Notes: generated by a model from the sequence alone, not told the origin. 64,000 bases of DNA from Cyrtodaria siliqua (GCA_037043455.1 JAWPHD010011222.1:1-64000), one strand, 5' to 3'; counted from the stretch's first letter, positions 1 to 11,844 are shown. Made by a program: numbers and translations.

Positions 1-310
1 ATTGTCAACCTTTTTTTGTATGTTTTTGACGTCATATTCCATATTAACATTTCCATTCATGTTTGTCGTTTTGCGTGTTTTAGAGTTAACTGTATTCTGG
101 GGAAGCTGCTTTTCCTGTTCGACTTTTATACTTTTTTTAAGTGTTTCTACGACCAAACCTCTGTTAACAATAATGGATGCCCTGGTTACTAGGTTAAAGG
201 ATAATTTTACATCATTTTTATAAATAGATAGCCTACTGCAGTGCCAGTGTTAAATATTTCATTATGTATTATTATTGGTGCGACAGATTGCGGCAGGTGC
301 AGTTCATAAA
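1..310. other. AT-rich flank, no gene recognised
   Basis: A 73-residue open frame (2-223, +) is rich in Phe, Leu and Ser and has no recognisable domain, splice context or family resemblance. I see no supported feature before the ACAAGAGG start of the first repeat element. Confidence 0.6.
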
Positions 311-2235
311 ACAAGAGGTCAATGACCTTGAAGCTCTACTGATTGATTTTGATTTCAGGAAGTAGTCGCTACAGACTTGTTTTTTGAAAATCTATTTTTA
401 ACCGTGGCGGCCATCTTGAATTTCCGGCCGACCTGAAATTTTGCTAAGATCAATAAGACATTAAGAGCAACATTCCTGTGAAGTTTCATGAAAGTCCGTC
501 AAGTAGTTTCAGAGAAGTAGTCGCTACATGTTTTCATTATATAACTCTATGTAAACAAAAATGGCCGCTGGCAGCCATGTTTAACGTCAAATCAAAACGA
601 TTTTCGACAAGGACCAACATCATGTCATACTGATCATTTTAGAAAAAGTCCCATATCAATATCTCTTATTGTTTTGAAGAAGTAGTCGCTACAAACTTAT
701 TTATTTTAAATCTATTTTTAGCTGTGGTGGCCATCTTGAATTTCCGGCCGACCTGAAATTTTTCTAGGATCAACTAGACATCAAGAGCAACATTCCTGTG
801 AAGTTTCATGAACATCCGTCAAGTAGTTTTACAGGAGTAGTCGCTACAAGTTTTTACTATATAACTCTATGTAACCAAAGATGGCCACTGGCAGCCATGT
901 TTAACGTCGAATCAAAATAATTTTCCACAAGGATCTACATCATGTCATGCTGATCATTTTAGAAAAAGTCCCATATCAATATCACTTATAGTTTTCAAGA
1001 AGTAGTCTCTACAAACTTATTTTTTACAAATCTATTTTTAGCTGTGACGGCCATCTTGAATTTCCGGCCGACCTGAAATTTTTCTAGAATCAATTAAACA
1101 TCAAGAGCAACATTCCTGTGAGGTTTCATGACAATCCGCCAAGTAGTTTCAGAGGAGTAGTCGCTACAAGTTTTTACTATATAACTCTATGTAACCAAAG
1201 ATGGCCACTGGCAGCCATGTTTAACGTCAAATCAAAACGATTTTCGACAAGGACCAACATCATGTCATACTGATCATTTTAGAAAAAGTCCCATATCAAT
1301 ATCTCTTATTGTTTTGAAGAAGTAGTCGCTACAAACTTATTTATTTTAAATCTATTTTTAGCTGTGGTGGCCATCTTGAATTTCCGGCCGACCTGAAATT
1401 TTTCTAGGATCAACTAGACATCAAGAGCAACATTCCTGTGAAGTTTCATGAACATCCGTCAAGTAGTTTCACAGGAGTAGTCGCTACAAGTTTTTACTAT
1501 ATAACTCTATGTAACCAAAGATGGCCACTGGCAGCCATGTTTAACGTCGAATCAAAATAATTTTCCACAAGGATCTACATCATGCCATGCTGATCATTTT
1601 AGAAAAAGTCCCATATCAATATCACTTATAGTTTTCAAGAAGTAGTCTCTACAAACTTATTTTTTACAAATCTATTTTTAGATGTGACGGCCATTTTGAA
1701 TTTCCGGCCGACCTGAAATTTTTCTAGGATCAATTAGACATCAAGAGCAACATTCCTGTAAAGTTTCATGACAATCCGTCAAGTAGTTTCAGAGGAGTAG
1801 TCGCTACAAGTTTTTACTATATAACTCTATGTAAACAAAGATGGCCGCTGGCAGCGACGTTTAACGTCGAATCAAAACGATTTTTGATAAGGACCAACAT
1901 CATGTCATGCTGACAATTTTAGAAAAAGTCTCATATCAATATCACTTATAGTTTTCAAGAAGTAGTCGCTACAAACTTGTATTTTGAAAATCTATTTTTA
2001 GCTTTGGCGGCCATCTTGGATTTCACATCAACATGAATTTTTGCTAGGATCAACTAGACTTCATGGGCAACATTTCTGTAAAGTTTTATGAATATCCATC
2101 CAGTAGTTTCAGAGAAGTAGTCGCTACAAATAAAAGTTAACGGACTGACGGACAGACGGACAGACGGACGGACGGACGGACGACGGACGCCGCACCACGG
2201 CATAAGCTCTGCTGATCTCTGATCAGTAGAGCTAA
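311..2235 (+). mobile_element. Helentron-like non-autonomous element, family 1, copy A
   Basis: The element starts with ACAAGAGG and is followed at 332-343 by AGCTCTACTGAT. It continues with six tandem 320-bp units, then a CGGACGG microsatellite (about 2145-2190), and ends in a hairpin (AGCTCTGCTGATC, loop TCT, GATCAGTAGAGCT at 2205-2233) and CTAA. The 3' hairpin arm is the reverse complement of the 5' motif. Known Helentron/HINE and bivalve pearl elements combine subterminal inverted repeats, internal tandem repeats and a 3' hairpin, so that class is my inference. There is no Rep/helicase coding sequence, so it would be mobilised in trans. Copies of the same family occur at 7.1, 8.4, 9.5, 17.8 and 55.3 kb. 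Confidence 0.7.
361..2130 (+). repeat. 320-bp tandem repeat inside family 1 element
   Basis: The string AGTAGTC(G/T)CTACA recurs at 361, 681, 1001, 1321, 1641 and 1961, an exact 320-base spacing. Units at 681 and 1321 are nearly identical, as are those at 1001 and 1641, which indicates a 640-bp higher-order unit. Each unit has two half-units, each opened by AGTAGTCGCTAC and each holding a GGCCATCTTG- or GGCAGCCATG-like segment. Confidence 0.9.
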
Positions 2236-3486
2236 AAAACACACACCATACTTTTGAACATTTTCATGTGTCAAGGAAATTGTCAATGGACGGACTAAAT
2301 TCATAATATGTTTTTTTTTCAAATAACTTGTAATTAAGGAATTATAAGGCCAGTATCAACTTTTTTTGTTGATCAAACCTCGTATTTGACAAAATCAGCA
2401 AATATTTTTTATAAAGTTGGTCTTAAAATCCACTTACGTAGGTTCATACCACAAAACATCTACGGCAATCAGGCACGCAAACGAAATATGTATTTACATA
2501 CATGTATATACTGTACTTTACTCAGTATACATATTACATAACATATTTTATTTATCCAAGAGAATACCACGATACCACCCTAATTATCTATACTAGTGTA
2601 ATGGAAGCGTGATCTAACCTGGTTACTGCGACATGTACATGTAAAGTACATGTTTACAATATCGTAACTCTGCTCAATACACATGAAAACGCCCGATTCA
2701 GAGTCCTGACCATGGCAACGCGCTTGACAACGTGTAAGACAACGTGTGCTAAGAAATAGAGTGTGTATTTAAGTTTTGTGTTTGGAAGCTAGCATTGGTT
2801 GCCGTTACAGACTAAAACTAAATATTTATTTCGTCCTCATGACAGTTGTGTTTAATTGCATTTGAGAGTACAGCAGCACAAACGTCAACTATAAGGTAAC
2901 TTTATTACTTTCACGCACAGTGTACATTTAAAACAAACATAAAAATAAAACACGTAGATCTATGCAGATGTACATTACCTGTACGAATGCCGTTCATCAT
3001 TGTTTCAGACATAAACATTGAAGTCCGATAAAAAGGTCATTTACCTGAATAATTGACGACTCGGCGAATGCCGAGTTCGTCTACGCGGAGTATCGCCGCG
3101 AAGTTACGCTAGTCGTTCGTTCAAGGCTGCTAAACAGGTCATTTACCTGAATAATTGGCGACTCGGCATTCGCCGAGTTTGTCTACGCGGAGTATCTCGG
3201 CGAAGTTACGCTAGTCGTTCGTCAAGTAGCTGATTTCTACTCGGCGTAGTTTTAAGGTCCAAACTCCGCGAAATTACGCGATTTCTGATTTCCTCACTCG
3301 GCGTGAAAGAGTAAAGTGTGGGTTTCGCGTGAGCTGTACTGTATATATTCACAATAAAATCAAAACTGCAAGGTTATAGATGAGATGTTGATGTACAATT
3401 GCAACAAGTTTCATACTTCTACACTGAAGAATAAATGTGTTATGGCAAAAGTCTACGTAATTTTGGATCTACCCTTGTACAGAAAA
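2236..3486. other. Intergenic sequence with no gene recognised
   Basis: AT-rich, apparently unique sequence. Its only notable structure is a 102-bp-spaced duplication at 3034-3222, described separately. No long open frame or RNA gene is visible. Confidence 0.5.
3034..3222. repeat. Two-copy direct repeat with an inverted hairpin core
   Basis: A segment beginning AGGTCATTTACCTGAATAAT occurs at 3034 and again at 3136. Each copy runs through a short palindrome and ends near GTTACGCTAGTCGTTCG. The palindromes are ACTCGGCGAATGCCGAGT (3059-3076) and ACTCGGCATTCGCCGAGT (3161-3178), which are exact reverse complements of each other, although the flanking sequence is in direct orientation. Confidence 0.85.
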
Positions 3487-3771
3487 ACAAGAGGCCCAAG
3501 ACGGCCTGTGGACGCTCTACTGGCTAACATGGCTCTTATAACATCAATGAAGTGAGAGACTGCCATTTACGTTGTTTTTTTTAAGTTTTGGGCAAAATAC
3601 AGCTTTTTAACTAAATCAAGGGCCATAACTAAAGAATCTGGTAAAGTTTGGTAAAGATCAGATGAAATATGAAGGCCCTACCGTATTAACGAGGCAAAAT
3701 ATAGCATATTTAACTAAATCAAGAGCCATGACTTCTCTGTTACTGGTCCGACTGGTCCAACAAAGAGCTAA
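3487..3771 (+). mobile_element. Family 2 Helentron-like element, short copy
   Basis: Starts ACAAGAGGCCCAAGACGGCC, carries GCTCTACTGGC shortly downstream, and ends AGAGCTAA at about 3771. It holds one core unit (the AAGTTTGGTAAAGATCAGATG block) and lacks the CGGACGG tract and the full terminal hairpin. A copy of nearly the same length lies at 57764-58045, so this short form appears to be a recurring unit rather than a random fragment. Confidence 0.65.
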
Positions 3772-3792
3772 AAAAACCAAAAAAAAAACCAT

Positions 3793-4457
3793 TAAGGCCA
3801 CAAAAAATTTATTACCTGGTTCTCAAGCCACTTTTTCTGAGAAGAGATGCGGGCGGGCGCATTTTTTTTACAGTTTTACAGTGGTCAACAGACACGCGGG
3901 CAATTTTTTTTTTATCCAAACTTTTAATTCCAATACATGTATTGATGCAAAATATCTCGAAATACATGTGCAATAACCAGTTGGATCAGCTCATCTCTAT
4001 TGTCGGTCATTACCTTATCATTTCTTCCCGACTTATGCTTCTTTCAATCACAATAAGTCAGTATATTTGTATTAGATCACGCATAAACTATTGCATGTTG
4101 TTGTGAGACTTTGTCGATTAGACGCTTGAATAAATCGCCTGTTCTGTAGCACCTACTAGTTCCAAGCGTCTCAAGCGTCTGACTCCTAGATTGGTACCCG
4201 TACGACTGCAAGACTCACAAGCTAGCGAGCAGAGCGGCAGATAGTCGGCCGCGCACAAGTCTACCCACAAGGGGATTCCACTGAGGTAGTTGCATGTAAA
4301 AAACGGAACGAACTCGGATGCGGAACTTTTTATTCGAAATTTCGGTAGCGCATTTCCAATTTTTATTTTATTACTTTTGAGATAAAATCGGCAATGCGGC
4401 ACCAAAAAAAGACATGCGGGCGGGCCTGAGAACCAGGTAATTAATTTTTTATGGCCT
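3793..4457. mobile_element. TIR (MITE-like) element, TTAAGGCC ends
   Basis: The left end reads TTAAGGCCACAAAAAATTTA followed by TTACCTGGTTCTC. The right end, reverse-complemented, reads TTAGGCCATAAAAAATTAA followed by TTACCTGGTTCTC, giving terminal inverted repeats of about 33 bases or more. Both ends also continue into GCGGGCGGGC-type sequence. About 665 bp with no convincing coding region; the open frames inside (for example 4118-4534, minus) come from poly-A/T tracts. Inserted in the A-rich tail of the preceding element. The target duplication is not clear. Confidence 0.7.
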
Positions 4458-4521
4458 AAACAAAGACAATTAAAAAAAAATAAAAAAAATAAAAAAAATA
4501 ATAAAAAAAAAAAAAAATTTA

Positions 4522-6586
4522 ACAAGAGGCCCACGATGGCCCTATATCGCTCACCTCAGTAAATCTGAACCAAGACAAGAGGGCCAAGATGGCCCTAAAG
4601 CGATCACCTGAGTACTGGCACATTATCGAACTTCTTTGAAATCTTACGGTCATATACAATCTGTGCAAGTTTGGTTAAGATTGTTCAAGAAATGTGGGCT
4701 CTGTTGTGTATAACAACAATGATATAGACAGTTTAAGACCCTGACAAAGTTTGGTAAAGATCAAATATAAAATGAAGGTGCTAGACAGTAACACCTTGGG
4801 AAGAGCCAAATGTGACCCCAGGGCTACATGTAATAAATGAGAGCTGTGTGTTTTGTGGTTTTAGAAGAAGATTTTTTAAGTTTTTCCCTATACAAGTCTA
4901 TGTAAAACGTGACACCTGGGGCGGGGCCAAATGTGAACCCACTGTCACAATTTGAACAAACTTGGTAAAGGACCATGAGAGTATAGTAAATGCAAAATAT
5001 TAAACCTCTGGCTCTTGTAGTTCCAGAGAAGACTTGAATGTGTTTCCTATATAGTCTATGTAAAACTGTGATCCACAGAGTGGGGTCAAATTTTACCCCA
5101 GGGTCACCATTTGAACAAACTTGGTAGAGGACCATAATCTTATAGTAAATGCAAAATATTAAACCTCTGGCTCTTGCAGTTTCAGAGAAGATTGTTTTTT
5201 TCCTATATATATCTCAATATAAAACTGTGACCCCCGGGGCGTGGCCAAGTTTGACACCAGGGTCACCATTTGAATAAAATTGGTAGAGGACCATGAGCTT
5301 ATAGCAAATGCAAAATATTAAACCTCTGGCTCTTGCAGTTTCAGAGAAGAAGATTTTTTAAGTTTTTCCCTATATGTCTATGTTAAACATGCGACCCTTG
5401 GGGCGGGGCCAAATGTGACCCGATGGACACCATTTGAACAGGCTTGGTAAAGGACCATAAGCTCATTGTAATTGCAAAATATCAAACCTCTGGCTCTTGT
5501 AGTTTCCGAGAAGATTTTTTTTCCCCCATATATGTCTTTATAAAACTGTGACCCCCAGGGCGGGGACAAATTTGACCCCAGGATCACCATTTGAACAAAC
5601 TAAGTAGAGGACCATAAGCTGATGCTACATGTAATACATGAGAGCTCCGTGCCATGTGGTTCCAGAGAAGTAGATTTTTTAAAGTTTTGCAAACCTATCT
5701 AAAACTGTGACCCACTGGGCGGGGCCAAATGTGACCCCAGGGTAACCATTTGAACAAACTTGGTAGAGGACCATAAGCTTATAGCAAATGCAAAATATTA
5801 AACCTCTGGCTCTTGCAGTTTCAGAGAAGAAGATTCTTTAAGTTTTTCCCTATACATGTCTATGTAAAACATGTGACCCTTGGGGCGGGGCCAAATGTGA
5901 CCCTAGGGTCACCATTTGAACAAAATTGGTAAAGGACCATAAGCTTATAGTAAATGCAAAATATCAAACCTCTGGCTCTTGTAGTTTCCGAGAAGAAGAT
6001 TTTTAAAAAATCTTTCCTATATAAGTCTATGTAAAACTGTGACCCCCGGGGCAGGGACAAATTTGACCCCAGGGTCACCATTTGAACAAACTTAGTAGAG
6101 GACCATAAGCTGATGCTACATGTAATACATGAGACCTCTGTGCCTTGTGGTTTCAGAGAAGAAGGTTTTTTAAAGGTTTTTCCTATATGTCTATATGAAA
6201 AACATGCAAAATCTCAATATACAAAGATTGGACCCCCGGGGCATGGCCATTTGTGACCCATTTGAACAAAATTGATAAGTCTAGGCATTTGCGATCATTT
6301 TAAAAGAAAAACTGTTGAAATCTGTCCAGCGGTTCTTGAGAAGAAGATTTTTTAAGGTTTCGACCATATATGCCAATGGCGGCCATCTTGGATGTCGTGC
6401 TGACCTAATTTTAACAAATCTAAAAAGCATTCATCTAAGAATCATACACATAAAGTTTGGTCAAAATTGGCCACGCGGTTTCTTAGGAGAAGTTGTTTGA
6501 AGCAAAAGTTAACGACGGACGGACGAACGACAGACGAAGAGTGATCCCAATAGCTCACCTTTGAGCCTTCGGCTCAGGTGAACTAA
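4522..6586 (+). mobile_element. Family 3 Helentron-like element
   Basis: Two closely spaced 5' ends are present: ACAAGAGGCCCACGATGG at 4522 and ACAAGAGGGCCAAGATGG at 4575. The second carries TCACCTGAG at 4604-4612. The body is a tandem array of roughly 160-bp units marked by GGGTCACCATTTGAACAAAC (near 5101, 5260, 5424, 5581, 5740, 5906, 6071). The 3' end has a short CGGACGGACG tract and a hairpin (AGCTCACCTTTGAGCC, loop TTC, GGCTCAGGTGAACT, 6552-6584) followed by CTAA. The hairpin arm CTCAGGTGA is the exact reverse complement of the 5' motif. No coding capacity. Confidence 0.7.
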
Positions 6587-6590
6587 AAAA

Positions 6591-6785
6591 AAAGAGTTTA
6601 CCTCCAGTGAGATTTTAACCCAAGGCCATAGCTTCCCAGTGAACAAGAAGTAATTCAAACATTTTTCTATGGTGGCCATCTTGGATGTCACGTTTAACTT
6701 ATTTTAACAAATTTGAAGAACATTCATCTAAGGATCATCCATGTGAAGTTTGGTCAAAAAGATGAACAAGAAGATTATTTTTTTG
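6591..6785. repeat. Dispersed repeat with tRNA-like B box, copy 1
   Basis: This stretch (from GTTTACCTCCAGTGAGATTT to AACAAGAAGATTATTTT) matches 59690-59880 closely. Read on the minus strand it contains GGTTAAAATCTCACTGG here and GGTTCAAATCTCACTGG in the other copy, resembling a pol III B box. It could be a tRNA-derived SINE fragment. In both places it directly follows the 3' end of a Helentron-like element. Confidence 0.5.
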
Positions 6786-7075
6786 AAGATTATCCCTACA
6801 TAAGTCTATATAAAACATGTGACCCCTGGGGTCAGAAGAATATTGTTTAAGTATGTCTCTAAAGTCTATGTAAAACATCTGACCCCTTGGTCAAGGTCAA
6901 ATGTGACCCAAGGATCACCATTTGAACAAACTTGGTAGAGGACCATAAGCCTATAGCAAACACAAAACAATATACCTCTGGCTCTTGTAATTTCAGAAGA
7001 AGATTTTTTAAGTTTTCCCTATACAACTCTACGTAAAACATGCAAAATCTTTATATACAAACTTTAGAAACAATA
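6786..7075 (+). repeat. Family 3 core fragments
   Basis: Truncated units of the 160-bp core of family 3 (CACCATTTGAACAAACTTGG near 6918, then the CCTCTGGCTCTTGTA block). No termini remain, and the next family 1 element begins at 7076. Confidence 0.6.
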
Positions 7076-9390
7076 ACAAGAGGTCAATGACCTTGAAGCT
7101 CTACTGATTGATTTTGATTTCAGGAAGTAGTCGCTACAAACTTGTTTTTTGAAAAAATATTTTTAGCCATGGCGGCCATCTTGAATTTCCGGCCGACCTG
7201 AAATTTTTGCTAGGATAAATAAGACATCAAGAGCAACATTCCTGTGAAGTTTCATGAAAATCCGTCAAATAGTTTCAGAGGAGTAGTCGCTACACGTTTT
7301 CATTATATAACTCTATGTAAACAAACATGGCCACTGGCAGCCATGTTTAACATCGAATCAAAATGAATTTTGACAAGGACCAACATCATGTCATGCTGAT
7401 CATTTTAGCAAAAGTCCCATATCTATATCACTTATAGTTTTCAAGAAGTAGTCGCTACAAACTTGTGTTTTGAAAATCTATTTTTAGCCATGGCGGCCAT
7501 CTTGAATTTCCGGCCAACCTGAAATGTTGCTAGGATCAATAAGACATCAAGAGCAACATTCGTGTGAAGTTTCATGAAAATCCGTCAAGTAGTTTCAGAG
7601 GAGTAATCGCTACACGTTTTCATTATATAACTCTATGTAAACAAAGATGGCCACTGGCAGCCATGTTTACCGTCGAATCAAAATAAAGTTTGACTCGGAT
7701 AACCATCATGTCATGCTGATCATTTTACAAAAAGTCCCATATCAATATCACTTATAGTTTTCAAGAAGTAGTCGCTACAAACTTATTTTTGAAAAATCTA
7801 TTTTTAGCTGTGGCGGCCATCTTGAATTTCTGGCCAATCTGAAATATTGCTAGGATCAATTAGACATTAAGAGCAACATTCCTGTGAAGTTTCATGAAAA
7901 TCCGCCAAGAAGTTTCAGAGGAGTAGTCACTACAAGTTTTTACTATATAACTCTATGTAAACAAAGATGGCCGCTGGCAGGCATGTTTAAAGTCGAATCA
8001 TAACGATTTTTGACCAGGACCAACATCATGTCATGCTGATTATTTTAGAAAAAGTCCCATATCAATATCACTTATAGTTTTCAAGAAGAAGTCGCTACAA
8101 ACTTGTATTTTGAAAATTTATTTTTAGCCGTGGTTGCCATCTTGAATTTCCGGCCGACCTGAAATTTTGCTAGGATCAATTAGACATCAAAAGCAACATT
8201 CCTGTGAAGTTTCATGACAATCCGTCAAGTAGTTTCAGAGAAGTAGTCGCTACAAGTTTTCATTATATAACTCTATGTAAACAAAGATGGCCGCTGGCAG
8301 CCATGTTTAACGTCGAATCAAAGCGATTTTCGACAAGGACCAACATCATGTCATGCTGATCATTTTAGAAAAAGTCTCATATCAATCACAGTTTTCAAGA
8401 AGTAGTCGCTACAAACTTGTTTTTTAACAAGAGGTCAATGACCTTGAAGCTCTACTGATTGATTTTGTTTTCAGGAAGAAGTCGCTACAAACTTGTTTTT
8501 TGAAAATCTATTTTTTTAGCAGTGGCGGCCATCTTTAATTTCCGGCTGACCTGAAATTTTGCTAGGATCAATTAGACATCAAGAGCAACATTCCTGTGAA
8601 GTTTCATGAAAATCCGTCAAGTAGTTTCAGAGGAGTAGTCGCTACAAGTTTTCATTATATAACTCTATGTAAACAAAGATGGCCGCTGACAGCCATGTTT
8701 AACATTGAATCAAAATAATGTTCGACTCGGATAACCATCATGTCATGCTGATAATTTTAGAAAAAGTCCCATATCAATATCTCTTATAGTTTTCAAGAAG
8801 TAGTCGCTACAAACTTATTTTTTAAAAATCTATTTTTAGCCGTGGCGGCCATCTTGAATTTCCGGCCGACCTGAAATTTTGCTAGGATCAATTAGACATC
8901 AAGAGCAACATTCCTGTGAAGTTTCATGAAAATCCGTCAAGTAGTTTCAGAGGAGTAGTCGCTACAAGTTTTCACTATATAACTCTATGTAAACAAAGAT
9001 GGCCGCTGGCAGCCATGTTTAACGTCGAATCAAAACGATTTTCGACAAGGACCAACGTCATGTCATCCTGATCATTTTAGAAAAAGTCCCATATCAATAT
9101 CTCTTATAGTTTTCAAGAAGTAGTCGCTACAAACTTATTTTTGAAAATCTATTTTTAGCCGTGGCGGCCATCTTGAATTTTCGGCCGACCTGAAATTTTG
9201 CTAGGATCAATTAGACATCAAGAGCAACATTCCTGTGAAGTTTCATGAAAATCCGTCAAGTAGTTTCAGAGGAGTAGTCGCTACAAAAAAAAAAGTTAAC
9301 GGACGGACGGACAGACGGACGGACGGACGGACGGACGATGGACGCCGCACCACGGCATAAGCTCTGCTGATCTCTGATCAGTAGAGCTAA
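7076..9390 (+). mobile_element. Family 1 Helentron-like elements, two 5' ends sharing one 3' end
   Basis: A 5' end at 7076 (ACAAGAGGTCAATGACC) opens an array of 320-bp-type units without its own 3' terminus. At 8427 a second complete 5' end begins and runs through the CGGACGG tract (about 9297-9337) to the hairpin and CTAA at 9390. This head-to-tail arrangement could arise by read-through or nested insertion. Confidence 0.7.
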
Positions 9391-9488
9391 AAATACTCAA
9401 AAAAAAAAGAAGTAATTAAAAAAAAAAAAAAAATTAAAAAAAAGAGAATTATAAATGAAAAAACGAAAAAAAAAAAAATCTAAATCAA
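9391..9488. repeat. A-rich low-complexity spacer
   Basis: Poly-A-like sequence between two family 1 elements, with no coding or structural signal beyond base composition. Confidence 0.8.
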
Positions 9489-10668
9489 ACAAGAAGTCAA
9501 TGACCTTGAAGCTCACCAATAGATTTTTGATAGCTAGGTCAACATTCCTGTGAAGTTTCATGAAAATCCATCAAGTAGTTTCATAGGGGTAGTCGCAACA
9601 AGTTTTCATTATATAACTATGTAAACAAAGATGGCCACTGGCGGCCATGTTTAATGTCAAATCAAAATAATTTTTGACAAGGATCAACATCATGTCATAC
9701 TGATCATTTTAGAAAAAGTCCCATATCAATATCACTTATAGTTTTCAAGAAGTAGTCGCTACAAACTTGAATTTTGAAAATCTATTTTTAGCCATGGCGG
9801 CCATGACGGCCATCTAGAATTTCCGGCCGGCCTGAAATTTTGCTAGGATCAATAAGACATCAAGAGCAACATTCCTGTGAAGTTTCATGAAAATCCGTCA
9901 AGTAGTTTCAGAGGAGTAGTCGCTACAAGTTTTCACTATATAACTCCTGGCAGCCATGTTTAACGTTGAATCAAAATGATTTTTGACAAGAACCAACAAC
10001 ATGTCATGCTGATCATTTTAGAAAAAGTCCCATATCAATATCATTTATAGTTTTCAAGAAGTAGTCGCTACAAACTTGTATTTTGAAAATCTATTTTTAG
10101 CTGTGGCAGCCATCTTGAATTTCCGGCCGACCTGAAATTTTGCTAGGATCAATTAGACATTAAGAGCAACATTCCTGTAAAGTTTCATGAAAATCCGCCA
10201 AGTAGATTCAGAGGAGTAGTCGCTACAAGTTCAATATCACTTATAGTTTTCAAGAAGTAGTCGCTACAAACTTGTATTTTGAAAATTTAATTTTAGCCGT
10301 GGCCGACCTGAAATTTTGCTAGGATCAATTAGACATCAAGGGCAACATTCCTGTGAAGTTTCATGAAAATCTGTCAAGTAGTTTCAGAGTAGTCGCTACA
10401 AGTTTTCACTATATAACTCATGCTGATCATTTTAGAAAAAGTCCCATATCAATATCACTTACAGTTTTCAAGAAGTAGTCGCTACAAACTTGTATTTTAA
10501 AAATCTATTTTTAGCTTTGGCGGCCATCTTGAATTTCACATCAACATGAATATTTGCTAGGATCAGTAGTTTCAGAGGAGTTGTCGCTACAAATAAAAGT
10601 TTACGGACAGACAGACGGACGGACGGACAGACGCCGCACCACCACGGCATAAGCTGATCAGAGCTTAA
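9489..10668 (+). mobile_element. Family 1 Helentron-like element, degraded copy
   Basis: Starts ACAAGAAGTCAATGACC with a damaged subterminal motif (AGCTCACCAAT). It contains irregular deletions within the 320-bp units (for example near 9945, 10225 and 10285), a short CGGACGG tract at about 10606-10632, and a collapsed 3' hairpin (AAGCTGATCAGAGCTTA). It appears older than the copies at 0.3 and 8.4 kb. Confidence 0.6.
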
Positions 10669-11101
10669 AATGAAAATATTCAAATAATTACAAAATTTCA
10701 AAAAGGACAAGGTATGATAAGGGGGTATTTTGGCCCCCAATATTTTCAAAATGCAAAAAAAGGAAGCTAATGGCCAAATTTGGTTGTGCTAGGGTAAGAA
10801 TTGTAAGAGATATAGACTTGTAAACACAGCATACACGCAAAATTTGATGTGAAATGGGACACATTTTATGGGCCATCATAATTTGGGTTCAATGGGAGCC
10901 CATTGGTTACAGGAACCAAAATTGCTTGTGCAGCCATTAAGATAATGCTATAAGGAAGCCCATGAACAAATTTGGTTGTGCTAGGATAAGGAATGTAAGA
11001 GATATAGACTTGTAAACACAGCTTATACGCAAACCTTGATGTGAGACGCCGACGCCGGGGTGATTACATAAGCTCTCTTATTCTTCGAATAGTCGAGCTA
11101 A
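10669..11101 (+). mobile_element. Family 4 Helentron-like element, 3' part
   Basis: Two tandem copies of a block containing AATTTGGTTGTGCTAGG and AGAGATATAGACTTGTAAAC (from about 10767 and 10967) lead to a terminal hairpin, AGCTCTCTTATTC...GAATAGTCGAGCT, and CTAA at 11101. The ending has the same style as families 1-3, but the hairpin sequence is different and there is no long CGGACGG tract. The 5' end is missing. Confidence 0.55.
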
Positions 11102-11115
11102 AAAATAAATACTAA

Positions 11116-11844
11116 TCAGGCCATATCAAATTAATTCCCAGTTTATCATCCAAATTTTGGAAAATATTGGGGCTGGGGTGCAATTTTATTTTTTATTTTT
11201 TATTTTCCTGAGATGACATCAAACATCACAAAAATATTAATAACCAGAAGTATTATGTTTTGAACACTCTCTTTATTACCAATTGTCACTGCTATAGCAT
11301 ACATGTGTATTTATAATGATATAAACTACCATGTATGACAGTTTTAAAAGTTGAAGTTCTCAATATAACTTACTTCTTCTTGTTTGAAACAGTTCCCCTT
11401 TTATTTACGAATGACTGTTTGCCAGATAGGCACAACTCACATACGGGATATTTATCATCTGGTTCTACAAGGTCATCTGACGAACCACAGTAATAACACA
11501 CCGATTCGAAGCCAGCAGAAAAATATGGTAGTTCCACTGACATGTCACAAGTTACATTTTTTCTAACAAATACCGAATGTAAAATATGACTGTTCTCTGT
11601 TTCAACATCTTGAAGGACAGAACCACATGTTTATTGTAGGTCAGCTAAGATTTGAAGCAAATCAGTTATTTTCTTTCCTTTCACCACATGTTTACAATAC
11701 AGGACTCTTGGTTTTTCACACTCAGAACAATACACCACAATCTGGACATTATTTTTTTTTTTTTAAATAAAAATTGTCGGGGCGGCATAAAATATTTGGG
11801 GCGGGCGGCGATGATAAACTGGGAATTAATTTGATATGGCCTGA
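11116..11844. mobile_element. DNA transposon remnant with about 33-bp perfect TIRs
   Basis: The left end TCAGGCCATATCAAATTAAT followed by TCCCAGTTTATCAT (11116-11149) is matched exactly in inverted orientation at the right end (11811-11844). Such intact TIRs imply recent movement. The interior carries a minus-strand protein fragment (see 11370-11750), so this is probably an internally deleted derivative of a protein-coding element. No clean target duplication is visible: flanks are ...ATACTAA and CGAAAAT.... Confidence 0.8.
11370..11750 (-). pseudogene. Transposon-derived zinc-cluster protein fragment (C-terminal)
   Basis: Reading the minus strand from 11750 gives 127 codons to a stop at 11370-11372, with one in-frame TAA at codon 40 (11631-11633). 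Without that stop the frame shows three Cys pairs in order: CSEC (codons 8-11), CYYC (85-88) and CELC (104-107). KPRVLYC and TCGSVL motifs lie between. The C terminus is basic (SNKKK). There is no initiator ATG, so simple ATG-based gene finding misses it. The layout resembles Cys-rich C-terminal regions of proteins encoded by metazoan DNA transposons, but I cannot name the superfamily. The location inside a perfect-TIR element supports a transposon origin. It is broken and incomplete. Confidence 0.5.

Noticed and set aside
2..223. 73-codon plus-strand frame at the window start
   Set aside because: No recognisable motif; composition typical of AT-rich noise.
2145..2190. CGGACGG runs as stand-alone microsatellites
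   Set aside because: They recur at the same position, just inside the 3' hairpin, in most copies, so they are part of the element rather than independent repeats.
4118..4534. 138-codon minus-strand frame with a hydrophobic Leu/Phe start
   Set aside because: The hydrophobic stretch is a translated poly-T tract inside a TIR element.
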